DNA of 13,821 bases from Pelotomaculum sp. UBA4789 (GCA_002402945.1 DHGV01000051.1:1-13821), one strand, 5' to 3'. Shown: positions 1 to 6,929, counted from the first letter of the stretch. The notes: generated from the letters alone by a model not told the origin. Made by a program: numbers and translations.

Positions 1-206
1 TTTTTTTCGGCGCCACCCACACGAAGTAGCGAAGAGCCAAATATTTTAAAAGATTAATCTATTGGTAATAATGATTTAATATTTTTATAGTTAAATTAAA
101 CCAGATGATGAATTTAACAAAGTTGCTGCCACATTTAAGTAAGCGCTAACATTTTTCTTATCAAAGGGAGCTGCTGTGTTAGGTAAAAATGAAAGGATGT
201 GAAACT

Positions 207-593
207 ATGGAACAAATGACCAAACAAACAGAAACACGTAATACCAATCCGGAAAATTATACCGCACAACGTTTTATTGTCGCAATCTTCGGCATTATCG
301 AAATCTTATTGGCCTTTCGCCTGGTTTTCAAAGTGATGGGAGCAAATCCGGCAAGTGGGTTTGTACAAGGCATTTATTCCGTCACCCAGATTTTTGTGGG
401 AGTTTTTGAAGGCATTTTCTCCCGGGTTACCACAACTGGCGCTGAGACCAAAGCGGTATTTGAGCCTGCAACCCTGATTGCAATGGTGGTCATCGCCCTA
501 ATCGCCTGGGTTGTGCTGAAGTTGATGCCGTCGCGCGTCGGAACCCACGTGGAAAAAACCGAATACACTCAGCGTGACAATCAGAATAAATGA
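207..593 (+). CDS. YggT-like small membrane protein
   Basis: The product is a 128-residue membrane protein. A hydrophobic segment at about residues 21-44 is followed by a Gly-Ala-Asn-Pro motif and an amphipathic stretch (about 52-70). A second membrane segment lies at about 86-106, and the tail is charged (Glu/Lys/Arg/Asn). The arrangement of membrane helix, 'ANP' turn and 'IYSVTQ' resembles the YggT family of small integral membrane proteins, whose molecular role is poorly defined. I chose the ATG at 207 because AAAGGATG lies about 9 nt upstream. The in-frame ATG at 189 has no good ribosome binding site. The gene stands alone on the plus strand, convergent with the histidine kinase gene, and is closed by its own terminator. 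The family call is moderate and no specific function is claimed. Confidence 0.75.
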   Translation: MEQMTKQTETRNTNPENYTAQRFIVAIFGIIEILLAFRLVFKVMGANPASGFVQGIYSVTQIFVGVFEGIFSRVTTTGAETKAVFEPATLIAMVVIALIAWVVLKLMPSRVGTHVEKTEYTQRDNQNK

Positions 594-612
594 ACATAGG
601 CTATTAGTATAA

Positions 613-657
613 CTTCCATTGTCTTTTGGCTTTGAAAAAGATGATGGAGGTTTTTTT
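613..657 (+). terminator. Rho-independent terminator of the YggT-like gene
   Basis: An 11-bp stem (613-623 with 640-650, three G-T wobbles) closes a 16-nt loop and is followed directly by seven T residues (651-657). It lies 20 nt after the stop codon of the YggT-like gene, in the right orientation. Confidence 0.8.
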
Positions 658-665
658 ATAACCAT

Positions 666-691
666 AAAAAAACCGGCGTACTATACACCGG
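666..691 (-). terminator. Rho-independent terminator of the histidine kinase gene
   Basis: On the minus strand CCGG(T)GTA pairs with TAC(G)CCGG (684-691 with 673-680, one A-C mismatch). Seven T residues follow (complement of 666-672). It lies about 50 nt beyond the kinase stop codon. Together with the plus-strand terminator at 613-657 it insulates the two convergent genes. Confidence 0.75.
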
Positions 692-742
692 CAAGACATC
701 TTGACACCATTATACAGGATTTAAATGCGGCGAAAATATATA

Positions 743-2206
743 TCAGCTCTGTTTGAAAATAATAAAAAATGTGGTTCCTTTGGGGCTGGTTTTAATTTTA
801 ATTTCGGCGTTATGCCTGGCAGCAATACTATAACAAACCGCAAGTCCCAAACCTGTTCCTTTTTCTTTAGTTGTAAAGAATGGGAGGCCTATTTTTCCCA
901 AAACATCCGACGCAATCCCGCTGCCTTGATCCTTTACTGTCAAGACAACATCATTATTGTCCATAAATGTCCTTACTGTAATTTTCCCGCCGGGCTCCAT
1001 TGCTTCCAAACCGTTGTTTACCAGATTTAAAACCAGTTGCCGGATCTCTTTTTCGTCGAGCAGCAGATCCGCAACTTCATTAAGGTCAAAAACAACTTCT
1101 TTTTTCCCATTTACGGCGCTTGCCTGGATCAAATGGGAAATTGCATTGAGGATATCATTTAATTTCTGTCTCTTTAATATCATAGGCTTGCTTCTGGCCA
1201 GGAATAAAAATTCTTCGACGATAGCGTTAGCGTGATGCAGCTCTTCAATTATATAATCAAAATAAATACTGTTTGAGGTTTCCGGTGTTTCATTTTTTAA
1301 GATCTCTGTAAAGCCAAGAATGCTAGTCATGGGGTTCCGGATCTCGTGAGCGATGGTTGCCGCCATCTCCCCCACCAGGTTCAAGCGGTCCATACGAGCC
1401 ATTTCGATGTCAAATTTTTTACGCTCGGTAATATCATTGACGATAGCATAGACACATTGCGCACCGTTTACGGTAATAATCTCGGCTGTGAACAAACCAT
1501 AACGCGGCTCGCCGGATTTCATTTTGAAGGTAATTTCCTTGTTAAGGATGCCTTTGTCCTCATTGATCTGCATATATAACTCTTCACATTCGCCAGGATT
1601 GGTCCAAAAACCGCTCTCAGATATCTTCATGCCGGAAATACTGGCTTTTGTGCGGCCGATAACCTGTAAAAAGGCGTCATTAACATCAACAATTTCACCG
1701 TTGTCGAGCAAGGTAATGGTCATCGGATTGGGGCTGGCGTGAAATGTTTTAGAAAAACGCTCCTCTAACAGGCGCAGATCTTTTTCCGTTTGCTTATGCT
1801 TGGTAAGATCCCGAATGGATTCTATTGCTCCATTCAGATTGCCTTGATCATCAACTAGGGGTGATGCTGTTCCCCACAGGTAAGCCCCTTTTCCATCGAA
1901 TACAAAAGGGCAAAATGTTTCAGCAATAAAACGGCTGCCTTTTCTTTCCACATACTCATAAGGAATTTCATTCTTTCTATCATCAAAAAAAATAAAATCG
2001 ATAAGCATCGGTCTTGCCGTGCCATAAAATGGGACAGAATAAGCATAATCCCCCTTGCCGATTATGTCATTCTTGTTCACTCCTGTAATTTCTTCCAGTG
2101 CAAGGTTCCAGGCGATCACCCTGCGTTCCTTATCCAAGACAAACGTGGGATCGGGCAAATAATCGATTATTTCTAAATAGTGCGGAAGGTTCTCCTGGGC
2201 AAACAT
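743..2206 (-). CDS. PAS-PAS sensor histidine kinase (cytosolic)
   Basis: This is a two-component sensor kinase of 487 residues without a signal peptide or membrane segment, so it should sense a cytoplasmic signal. Domains in order are PAS/PAC 1 (about 10-140), PAS/PAC 2 (about 145-265), HisKA and HATPase_c. The HisKA H-box reads AHEIRNPMTSILGF, with the phospho-accepting His at 287. The HATPase_c domain has an N-box (LVLNLVNNGLEAM, about 392-404), G1 (DQGSGI) and G2 (GTGLGL). The layout resembles sporulation-type and other orphan PAS kinases of Firmicutes. I chose the ATG at 2206 because GGTGAT stands 7 nt upstream. An in-frame GTG four codons earlier (2218) overlaps that ribosome binding site. 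The nearest response regulator gene is upstream on the same strand, but about 320 nt and a terminator separate them, so pairing is not certain. The sensed ligand cannot be read from the sequence. Confidence 0.92.
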   Translation of the reverse strand: MFAQENLPHYLEIIDYLPDPTFVLDKERRVIAWNLALEEITGVNKNDIIGKGDYAYSVPFYGTARPMLIDFIFFDDRKNEIPYEYVERKGSRFIAETFCPFVFDGKGAYLWGTASPLVDDQGNLNGAIESIRDLTKHKQTEKDLRLLEERFSKTFHASPNPMTITLLDNGEIVDVNDAFLQVIGRTKASISGMKISESGFWTNPGECEELYMQINEDKGILNKEITFKMKSGEPRYGLFTAEIITVNGAQCVYAIVNDITERKKFDIEMARMDRLNLVGEMAATIAHEIRNPMTSILGFTEILKNETPETSNSIYFDYIIEELHHANAIVEEFLFLARSKPMILKRQKLNDILNAISHLIQASAVNGKKEVVFDLNEVADLLLDEKEIRQLVLNLVNNGLEAMEPGGKITVRTFMDNNDVVLTVKDQGSGIASDVLGKIGLPFFTTKEKGTGLGLAVCYSIAARHNAEIKIKTSPKGTTFFIIFKQS

Positions 2207-2226
2207 AGTTACAATCACCGTCCTGA

Positions 2227-2249
2227 TTATTATACATTAAATATAATAA
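2227..2249 (-). promoter_or_regulatory. Probable -10 region and inverted repeat before the kinase gene
   Basis: On the minus strand a TATAAT (2229-2234) sits about 23 nt before the chosen ATG. It is embedded in a perfect 8-bp inverted repeat TTATTATA-N7-TATAATAA (2227-2234 / 2242-2249). No convincing -35 is visible 16-18 nt upstream, so an activator or the repeat itself may matter. The untranslated leader would be only about 16 nt. Confidence 0.4.
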
Positions 2250-2442
2250 GTGCTTTTACGCTCCGAGAGCGCTTATCATAAATAACAGCCACATCCTGCT
2301 GGCATGACCAATGGTTTATATGAATGTGATCTAATATTAACAATACTTCAAGGTAGTGTAAATATTTATTTTGAAACCGACATGTGCCCGGCATGGCTCT
2401 AACCCTTTAATAATAGCAAAAAAATTACACACTCCCGGACAA
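2250..2442. other. Non-coding stretch between kinase and regulator genes
   Basis: I see no gene here. The only structure is near 2246-2277, where two mutually exclusive hairpins can form: CGCTC-CGA-GAGCG (2259-2271), or ATAAGTGC pairing with GCGCTTAT (2246-2253 / 2270-2277, one wobble). The rest is A/T-rich with no recognisable promoter or repeat. The terminator of the upstream regulator gene follows at 2443-2466. Confidence 0.4.
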
Positions 2443-2466
2443 CAAAAAACCGACCTTCTGCGGCCA
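2443..2466 (-). terminator. Probable terminator of the response regulator gene
   Basis: On the minus strand CTGGCC pairs with GGTCGG (six pairs, two of them G-T) around the loop GCAGAA, followed by six T residues. It lies about 60 nt after the regulator stop codon. The stem is short, so confidence is moderate. If real, it separates the regulator from the downstream kinase gene. Confidence 0.5.
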
Positions 2467-2525
2467 GCTTTAATACCAGGATTCCTTTGTCAGCAAATTC
2501 AAGCTGTCTTAAATATCCATTCACA

Positions 2526-3215
2526 TCAGGCAAAATACTCGAATTTATAACCAGTCCCCCAGACAGTTTTTATGAATACCGGCTTGGACGGATCAGTCTC
2601 TATTTTTTCACGCAGTTTTCTGATATGAACAGTTACTGTATTATCATCACCATAAAATTCACTTTTCCAAACCTTATCCAACAATTGTGCCTTAGTAAAG
2701 ACACTGTTGGGGCTAGAAGCCAACAGCCATAGCAGTTCAAACTCTTTTGGGGTCAGCTCGACCACCTGGTTGTCTATTTTAACCACACGCCTATCGTAGT
2801 CGAGGACAATGCTGCCGTATTTCAAGGGATTTTCGCTTTTGACTATTTGCCCACCGCTTCTTCTTAATACGGCTTTGACCCGCAGGGCCAGCTCGGTCGG
2901 GCTGAACGGCTTGGTCTGATAATCATCAATCCCCATCCTGAAACCTACAACCTTATCTATTTCATCAGTTCTGTCAGTCAGGAATATTATTGGCATATCG
3001 TTGATCGCTCTTAATCTCTGGAAGGTTTCATAACCATCAATGCCCGGCATTGTAATATCCAGTAAAACCAGGTCAGGTAAGCTCTTCCCGGCTAACTGCA
3101 GGGCTTCCTCACCAGAGGACGCCGTGCTCACCCTGAAACCTTCCTTGCTCAACGTATGATGCAATATCTTCAAAATTTTGGAATCATCATCTACCGCTAA
3201 AATATTTTGGGTCAT
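2526..3215 (-). CDS. OmpR/PhoB-family response regulator
   Basis: This 229-residue DNA-binding response regulator matches the usual family length. The N-terminal receiver (about 3-118) has the acidic triad Asp9-Asp10-Asp11, phospho-acceptor Asp53 in LLDITMPG, switch Thr80 and conserved Lys102 in TKPF. The C-terminal winged helix (about 130-228) has the family pattern VELTPKEFELLWLLA, the DNTVTVHIRKLREKI recognition region and a final WGTGYKF. The ATG at 3215 is preceded by AAGGAG at good spacing. The Met/Gly-rich membrane protein gene lies 85 nt upstream on the same strand and may be co-transcribed. A direct-repeat promoter typical of this regulator class precedes that gene and also the SLH protein gene. 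I infer, without proof, that this regulator binds both and is positively autoregulated. Confidence 0.95.
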   Translation of the reverse strand: MTQNILAVDDDSKILKILHHTLSKEGFRVSTASSGEEALQLAGKSLPDLVLLDITMPGIDGYETFQRLRAINDMPIIFLTDRTDEIDKVVGFRMGIDDYQTKPFSPTELALRVKAVLRRSGGQIVKSENPLKYGSIVLDYDRRVVKIDNQVVELTPKEFELLWLLASSPNSVFTKAQLLDKVWKSEFYGDDNTVTVHIRKLREKIETDPSKPVFIKTVWGTGYKFEYFA

Positions 3216-3300
3216 GATAAACTCTCCTTATGTGCTTCTTCAGATTATCTGGTTGACAGTCTCTCATGGTCAGGGGAATGGAGTCGCAGTCAGTTCATTA

Positions 3301-3971
3301 TCACTCGTGTTCGCCCAGAAAAGAGCCGTGCCAGGTGTGGACCCAGATATCCCCGGTGTAAGCATTTACACTCAGCATGCCCTCAATTTCCAGGCGGCCA
3401 AAATCGAAAGTGTAGTAGCCCGGGAATGCCTGTCCCTCCATAACCTCAGAGCCGGGAAGATGGTCCGCCAGGAATGCCGCAGCCAGGTTCCTGGCAGCAG
3501 CCTGGTCATAGCTCACCTGACCGGGGGTCTCTGTCGTCGTGCCAAAACGGACGTTCCACATCATGTTCGGGCCGGGCTCAGGATATACTGAGCCGGTATA
3601 GCGGTCTACCAGCAATTCAGCCAGCCCCTCACCGGTACTGGCATCGATCATCTGGCCGTAATAATTAATGCTGAAGGCCATGAAATCCTTGACCTTAACA
3701 TTTGTACCGTAGCGGCTCCTGTAGGTTTCCAGGCTTTTCAGCGCCTCAGCTTCAAAGACTGGCTTGGCGTCAGGGGCATAAACAGCCATCATGCCCATGC
3801 CTCCCATCATGCCTGAGCCCATCATCCCACGCCCGTACCCGTAACTGTTATACCTGCTGTTGCCCATCATCCCACGTCCAAACACGTTACCGCCTGCTAC
3901 AAGCCAGGTGAGCACTATGGCCAGAAGCAGAAAGCCCAAAACGAGAAATCCGGTAAGGCTTTGTTATTCAT
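3301..3971 (-). CDS. Met/Gly-rich membrane-anchored PepSY-like protein (frameshifted start)
   Basis: This is a membrane-anchored extracytoplasmic protein of unknown function. A long hydrophobic N-terminal segment is followed by repeated Gly-Met-Met-Gly units with Tyr/Asn/Arg (about 33-57). The globular part contains two PepSY-like strands (LLVDRYTGSVYPEPG and LSVNAYTGDIWVHTW). Met-rich segments often bind Cu(I)/Ag(I), so a metal or redox role in the envelope is possible but unproven. The start is odd. The ribosome binding site AGGGAGTG and the ATG at 3971 begin Met-Asn-Asn-Lys, but this frame soon hits a stop. One extra A in the AAA at 3960-3962 would join it to the hydrophobic segment Ser-Leu-Thr-Gly-Phe-Leu-Val-Leu, giving a complete 223-residue protein. 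As written, the main frame opens only from a TTG at 3939 in mid-segment. A sequencing/assembly deletion or a recent frameshift is likely. Confidence 0.7.
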
Positions 3972-4074
3972 GTTTTCACACTCCCTATTAAATATTTGGA
4001 CCTGTAAATAATATATTTCTGCCCATCCCACCAAAATCTGTGGCATATTCCAGCCTTCTGCTTTTCACTATTTA

Positions 4075-4107
4075 AATATACCTGTAATTTGTTAAGAATA
4101 AGTTAAT
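4075..4107 (-). promoter_or_regulatory. Direct-repeat (Pho-box-like) promoter before the Met/Gly-rich gene
   Basis: On the minus strand ATTAACTTATTCTTAACA (4107-4090) contains TTAAC twice with an 11-bp period. It ends exactly 9 nt before a TATATT -10 (4075-4080). There is no -35; the repeats occupy that place, as in promoters activated by PhoB/OmpR-family regulators. The leader would be about 97 nt. The same element with the same spacing precedes the SLH gene. Confidence 0.6.
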
Positions 4108-4120
4108 AAAATATTAAAAA

Positions 4121-4151
4121 TTAAAAAACACAAGGGCTGTCCCCCTTGTGT
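4121..4151 (-). terminator. Rho-independent terminator of the NapH-like gene
   Basis: A perfect 9-bp stem, ACACAAGGG with CCCTTGTGT (4128-4136 / 4143-4151), has a 6-nt loop. On the minus strand it is followed by a T-rich tract (complement of AAAAAA at 4123-4128 and further A-rich sequence). It lies downstream of the NapH-like gene. Confidence 0.7.
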
Positions 4152-4167
4152 CCTGTAAAACAGATCA

Positions 4168-4202
4168 GGGAAGCAAGAGAATGAACTGACCCCTTGCTTC
4201 CC
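4168..4202. repeat. Perfect 10-bp inverted repeat next to the NapH-like stop codon
   Basis: GGGAAGCAAG (4168-4177) and CTTGCTTCCC (4193-4202) are exact inverse complements around a 15-nt loop. It sits between the NapH-like stop codon and the terminator at 4121-4151. With that hairpin it forms a double structure with related C-rich loop words (CTGTCCCCC, CTGACCCC). It may be a REP-like intergenic element or an mRNA 3'-end stabiliser. Confidence 0.5.
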
Positions 4203-4207
4203 CAATG

Positions 4208-5563
4208 CTAATCTAATGAATCTTTTATTTTTTCCAGATCATATCCCGGGGAGACGGTGACGATGTCTTTCAATTTTGTCTGGGCCGGAACATCAGCGGG
4301 AATCTGAAATAAACCGTAAAACTCCTGCAGGTCCATCTGCAGCGAATCAGCCGCCTCCCTGACCGTCATGGAGCCTTTAATGCCGCTGATATCCACCTTG
4401 CCTGATTCTACTGCCCCAGTATTTTCGACTGTAGCATCTGCCCCACCGGCTTTCGCTTTCGCCGCGTCAAAATCATATCCCGGCGCTACATTCGATATCT
4501 CTTTCAACGTTGTGCTCTTGGGCACATTTTTGGGAATGCCAAGTTTTTCGTAAACTTCCTCGAGTGACAGACCGGTGGCAATGGCGGCGTCTTCTATGGT
4601 GTAGTAGCCCTTGACCTCGGTTATCGATATGATTTCTCCTTCCTTCAGGGCGGAAGGCATGATTTGATAATTGCCTGTCGCCTGGGCCACCAAGATGGTC
4701 CCGAAAAACAATCCCACTACTACTAAGAGCATCGCCAGCGGGTGCACGACCTTCTGCGCCGTCTTAACTTCGAGCGCGCCTTTTTTCGGGCAGACCAGCA
4801 CACATTCGTTGCAGTTGATACATTCGATACTGGTAACTCTGACTGCCTTTTCCACATCAATGTTAACCGGGCAAACCTTACTGCAGGACTTGCAGTGTAT
4901 GCACAGTTCGTCATTGCGCTCAACGATGGTCGGGCTGACCATACCGATAATGCCATAAAATATGCCCATCGGGCATAGATATTTGCAGAAGAACCGGTCG
5001 TAGAGGACAGAACCCAGTATTGTTACCGCCAGCAGCGCAAACCCGATTACAGCCAGCGGGTCTTCAGCGATAGATGCTGAGATAGTTGTGATATGTGAGT
5101 AAGCTGAATAAGGATCGTAGGGGGCCATCCAGAGCTTGCCGTAGTACCAAGCCATAACCAGGGTCAGCGCCAGGGCGGCATATTTCAGATAGCGCAGGGG
5201 CCGGTCAAGCTTCAGGGGGACGACCAGTCTCTTCTTGAATATTTTTTGGCCCAGCAGACCGAAGAGTTCCTGCAGCGCCCCGAAGGGGCACAGCAGGCCG
5301 CAGAAACTGCGGCGGAAGAGGATTGTTATGACGGCTGTCAACACTAACAGCACCACGGTGCCCGAGTAGATTTTTTGGACATAGGTCCCCAGGAAAAGCA
5401 GCGTATAGAGGCTTTCCAGTGCCCCAAAAGGGCAGAGCGCATGGACTGACGGCGCCTTGCCGCCTCCCAGTACCTGGTGCAGGTAAGACTCGTAGGTAAC
5501 CCAGGCCAGCAAGCCGGTGATCACCAGAAGCCTCAGCCATCTGGCGGTTTTGTTCCAATTCAT
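4208..5563 (-). CDS. NapH-like polytopic 4Fe-4S membrane protein with duplicated C-terminal domain
   Basis: This 451-residue membrane electron-transfer protein is of the NapH/CcoG/NosR-like class. Several membrane helices (starting about 8-25) carry Cys-Pro motifs typical of the family: LCPFGALESL, FCGLLCPFGALQEL and FCKYLCPMG. A cytoplasmic ferredoxin domain follows, with two clusters: C221-x2-C-x2-C-x3-CP and C248-x2-C-x2-C-x3-CP. A last membrane helix (about 275-295) leads to an unusual C-terminal region with two copies of a roughly 50-residue motif (about 318-368 and 395-445). They share the pattern KG-x2-T-[IV]-x-EAA, LEE-[VF]-Y, IP-x2-VP-x3-LK-[ED]-I and PGYD. I chose the ATG at 5563 because GGAGG lies 8 nt upstream; a GTG at 5578 overlaps that site. 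Electron donor and acceptor are unknown. Quinol or low-potential electron transfer to an envelope partner is inferred from the family. Confidence 0.9.
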   Translation of the reverse strand: MNWNKTARWLRLLVITGLLAWVTYESYLHQVLGGGKAPSVHALCPFGALESLYTLLFLGTYVQKIYSGTVVLLVLTAVITILFRRSFCGLLCPFGALQELFGLLGQKIFKKRLVVPLKLDRPLRYLKYAALALTLVMAWYYGKLWMAPYDPYSAYSHITTISASIAEDPLAVIGFALLAVTILGSVLYDRFFCKYLCPMGIFYGIIGMVSPTIVERNDELCIHCKSCSKVCPVNIDVEKAVRVTSIECINCNECVLVCPKKGALEVKTAQKVVHPLAMLLVVVGLFFGTILVAQATGNYQIMPSALKEGEIISITEVKGYYTIEDAAIATGLSLEEVYEKLGIPKNVPKSTTLKEISNVAPGYDFDAAKAKAGGADATVENTGAVESGKVDISGIKGSMTVREAADSLQMDLQEFYGLFQIPADVPAQTKLKDIVTVSPGYDLEKIKDSLD

Positions 5564-5604
5564 GCGGTACCCCTCCACTTATTATTAAATGTCTTAGTTA
5601 TTCA

Positions 5605-5633
5605 ATAATATAATTAGTTTCTTTTCAGCACAA
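5605..5633 (-). promoter_or_regulatory. Probable promoter of the NapH-like gene
   Basis: On the minus strand TTGTGC (5628-5633) and TATTAT (5605-5610) are separated by exactly 17 nt, giving a leader of roughly 35 nt before the ATG at 5563. No operator resembling those of the right-hand module or the direct-repeat promoters was seen here. Confidence 0.5.
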
Positions 5634-5715
5634 GCATAGAGCGGGGTTTTTTTTCTTTATTCACGAAGCAATACTATTATTTTGCCATTCTGCATATTTA
5701 AAATATATTCCTAAT

Positions 5716-5753
5716 AGCGAGACTCCAATCAATAATATGATTGGAGTCTCGCT
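5716..5753. repeat. Perfect 16-bp hairpin after the SLH gene
   Basis: AGCGAGACTCCAATCA (5716-5731) pairs perfectly with TGATTGGAGTCTCGCT (5738-5753) around the loop ATAATA. It lies 16 nt beyond the stop codon of the minus-strand SLH gene, where a terminator is expected, but neither strand has a clear T tract after it. It could stabilise the mRNA 3' end or terminate imperfectly. Confidence 0.65.
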
Positions 5754-5768
5754 TAAATTCACTCTTAA

Positions 5769-6590
5769 TTATTCAAGCACATTTATTACGTTTCTCAACA
5801 GGACGGCTGCTTCTGCCCGGGTAAGCAACCGTTCCGGATAAAAACTCCCGTTGTCACCGGCAACGATGCCCATGTTTTTCAAGGCCAGGACATAACCCAA
5901 ATCCCCTGCGGGGATCCCGCTCTGATCCTGAAATACCATTGCACCCTCAGGAACAGCGGCCTGCTCTATACCCAAACTCTTTGCCAGCATCACGGCAAAC
6001 TGCAGCCGGTTCAGCTGCTGCTCCCCATAAAGCTGGCTCTGGCTCGCTATGCGCAGCGCCGTGGCCTCCTGCATCATCTCTCTGGCCCAGAGCGGCACAG
6101 CATCCCTGTCAATATCCCCTGCTGTACCTGCCCCGGCATCGATCCCGGCAAGACAGTTCGCAAGGCGGCTCATCATGAGCACGGCCTCTGTCCCTGTAAT
6201 ATTGTTTTCAGGCTTGAAGCTGCCGTCCGGATAACCGCTGGCCAAGCCCCATAAATATGCCGACATTACCTGCTGCCGGGCCCAGTGCTGCTGCATATCC
6301 TGGAAATAAAGCTGATCTTGCTCCTGAATCCGCTGGCGATCCTGCATTTGCATTGTGGCATCATCTGTAACATGCAGCCTGTCCCTGAGCTGCAATCTCT
6401 TCTGGTCCTCCAATAGTTGTGTCTGGGTCTGGTCCTGGATTTGATCCTGGGTCTGATCCTGATCCTGTGTCGGGTCCTGCAGCCTGATTTGATCCTGGAT
6501 CATATCACCAGAACCCTGAGCGGCTGCAAAGGCGGGCACACCGAGCAGCATCACACCCAACAGCAGCAGTGTAAGAAATTTTTTCTTCAC
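5769..6590 (-). CDS. Exported S-layer-homology (SLH) protein with Asp/Gln-rich segment
   Basis: This 273-residue envelope protein has a clear Sec signal peptide (MKKKFLTLLLLGVMLLG..., cleavage probably after an Ala around residue 23-25). Next comes a low-complexity stretch (about 27-60) of repeated Asp-Gln with Thr, Ile and Leu, then a Gln/Asp/Arg-rich, probably helical part to about 90. SLH repeats follow. The first (about 92-142) has YFQDMQQHWARQQV and GYPDGSFKPENNITGTEAV. A weaker second lies at about 150-205. The third (about 215-265) has GDNGSFYPERLLTRAEAAVLL. SLH domains normally anchor proteins to pyruvylated secondary cell-wall polymer. The GTG start at 6590 follows GGAGG with 9 nt spacing. 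It is preceded by the second direct-repeat promoter. The role of the Asp/Gln region is unknown; metal or polymer binding is speculation. Confidence 0.88.
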   Translation of the reverse strand: MKKKFLTLLLLGVMLLGVPAFAAAQGSGDMIQDQIRLQDPTQDQDQTQDQIQDQTQTQLLEDQKRLQLRDRLHVTDDATMQMQDRQRIQEQDQLYFQDMQQHWARQQVMSAYLWGLASGYPDGSFKPENNITGTEAVLMMSRLANCLAGIDAGAGTAGDIDRDAVPLWAREMMQEATALRIASQSQLYGEQQLNRLQFAVMLAKSLGIEQAAVPEGAMVFQDQSGIPAGDLGYVLALKNMGIVAGDNGSFYPERLLTRAEAAVLLRNVINVLE

Positions 6591-6682
6591 AATACTTCAC
6601 CTCCGTATTTTATCTACAATTTATATATGGCAAGACCTCCGCCATAACCCTTAACCTGTTTTAAACAAAATTACCCCCTACA

Positions 6683-6715
6683 ACTATACAGACAATTTAT
6701 TAAGAATAAATTAAT
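6683..6715 (-). promoter_or_regulatory. Direct-repeat (Pho-box-like) promoter before the SLH gene
   Basis: On the minus strand ATTAATTTATTCTTAATA (6715-6698) differs at two of 18 positions from the site before the Met/Gly-rich gene. It has the same 11-bp period (TTAAT twice) and the same 9-nt gap to a TATAGT -10 (6683-6688). The leader before the GTG at 6590 is about 85 nt. The coordinated layout implies one OmpR-family activator for both genes. Confidence 0.6.
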
Positions 6716-6832
6716 GAATTATAAAGTATAAATAAAATTTAGTATGACGTCCGTTTTGGTGACAGATGGATAATCCCGCATCTTGCTCATGAACCATTTT
6801 TCTTCATGGCAACAATTAAACTCCAAATATCT

Positions 6833-6862
6833 TTGACATCCGCCCATGATCAGTTGTATTAT
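6833..6862 (+). promoter_or_regulatory. Sigma-A-type promoter of the IscU-like gene
   Basis: TTGACA (6833-6838) and TATTAT (6857-6862) are separated by 18 nt. The expected transcription start, about 6869, falls inside the inverted repeat at 6860-6889. The region 6591-6929 holds only this promoter with its operator on the plus strand and the SLH promoter on the minus strand. Confidence 0.7.
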
Positions 6863-6889
6863 CTTTATGAAATACCGTTCATAAAGATA
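6860..6889 (+). promoter_or_regulatory. Operator: perfect 12-bp inverted repeat at the IscU-like start site
   Basis: TATCTTTATGAA (6860-6871) and TTCATAAAGATA (6878-6889) are perfect inverse complements around ATACCG. Its core TATGAA-N6-TTCATA (6866-6883) begins exactly 3 nt after the -10. The half-sites and spacing are identical to the palindrome before the DUF134 gene. A position over the start site suggests repression. Confidence 0.65.
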
Positions 6890-6929
6890 GTCACGATAAA
6901 ATATAAACGAATAAGGAGAATGGGCAGTT

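Noticed and set aside
1..40. T run and GGCGCC at the window start looking like the tail of a terminator or an element end.
   Set aside because: Too little sequence is present to see the other arm or any element.
62..90. Possible promoter TTGGTA ... TATAGT upstream of the YggT-like gene.
   Set aside because: Both boxes are poor and the region is A/T-rich; it cannot be told from chance.
725..1030. Open frame of 101 codons on the plus strand opposite the kinase ATPase domain.
   Set aside because: It overlaps the conserved HATPase_c domain and has no domain of its own.
3216..3300. Possible separate promoter for the response regulator (CTGACC-N18-GATAAT on the minus strand).
   Set aside because: The boxes match weakly. 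Co-transcription from the upstream promoter at 4075-4107 explains expression equally well.
3178..3591. Open frame of 137 codons on the plus strand opposite the response regulator start and the Met/Gly-rich gene.
   Set aside because: It overlaps two better-supported minus-strand genes and lacks a start site with a ribosome binding sequence.
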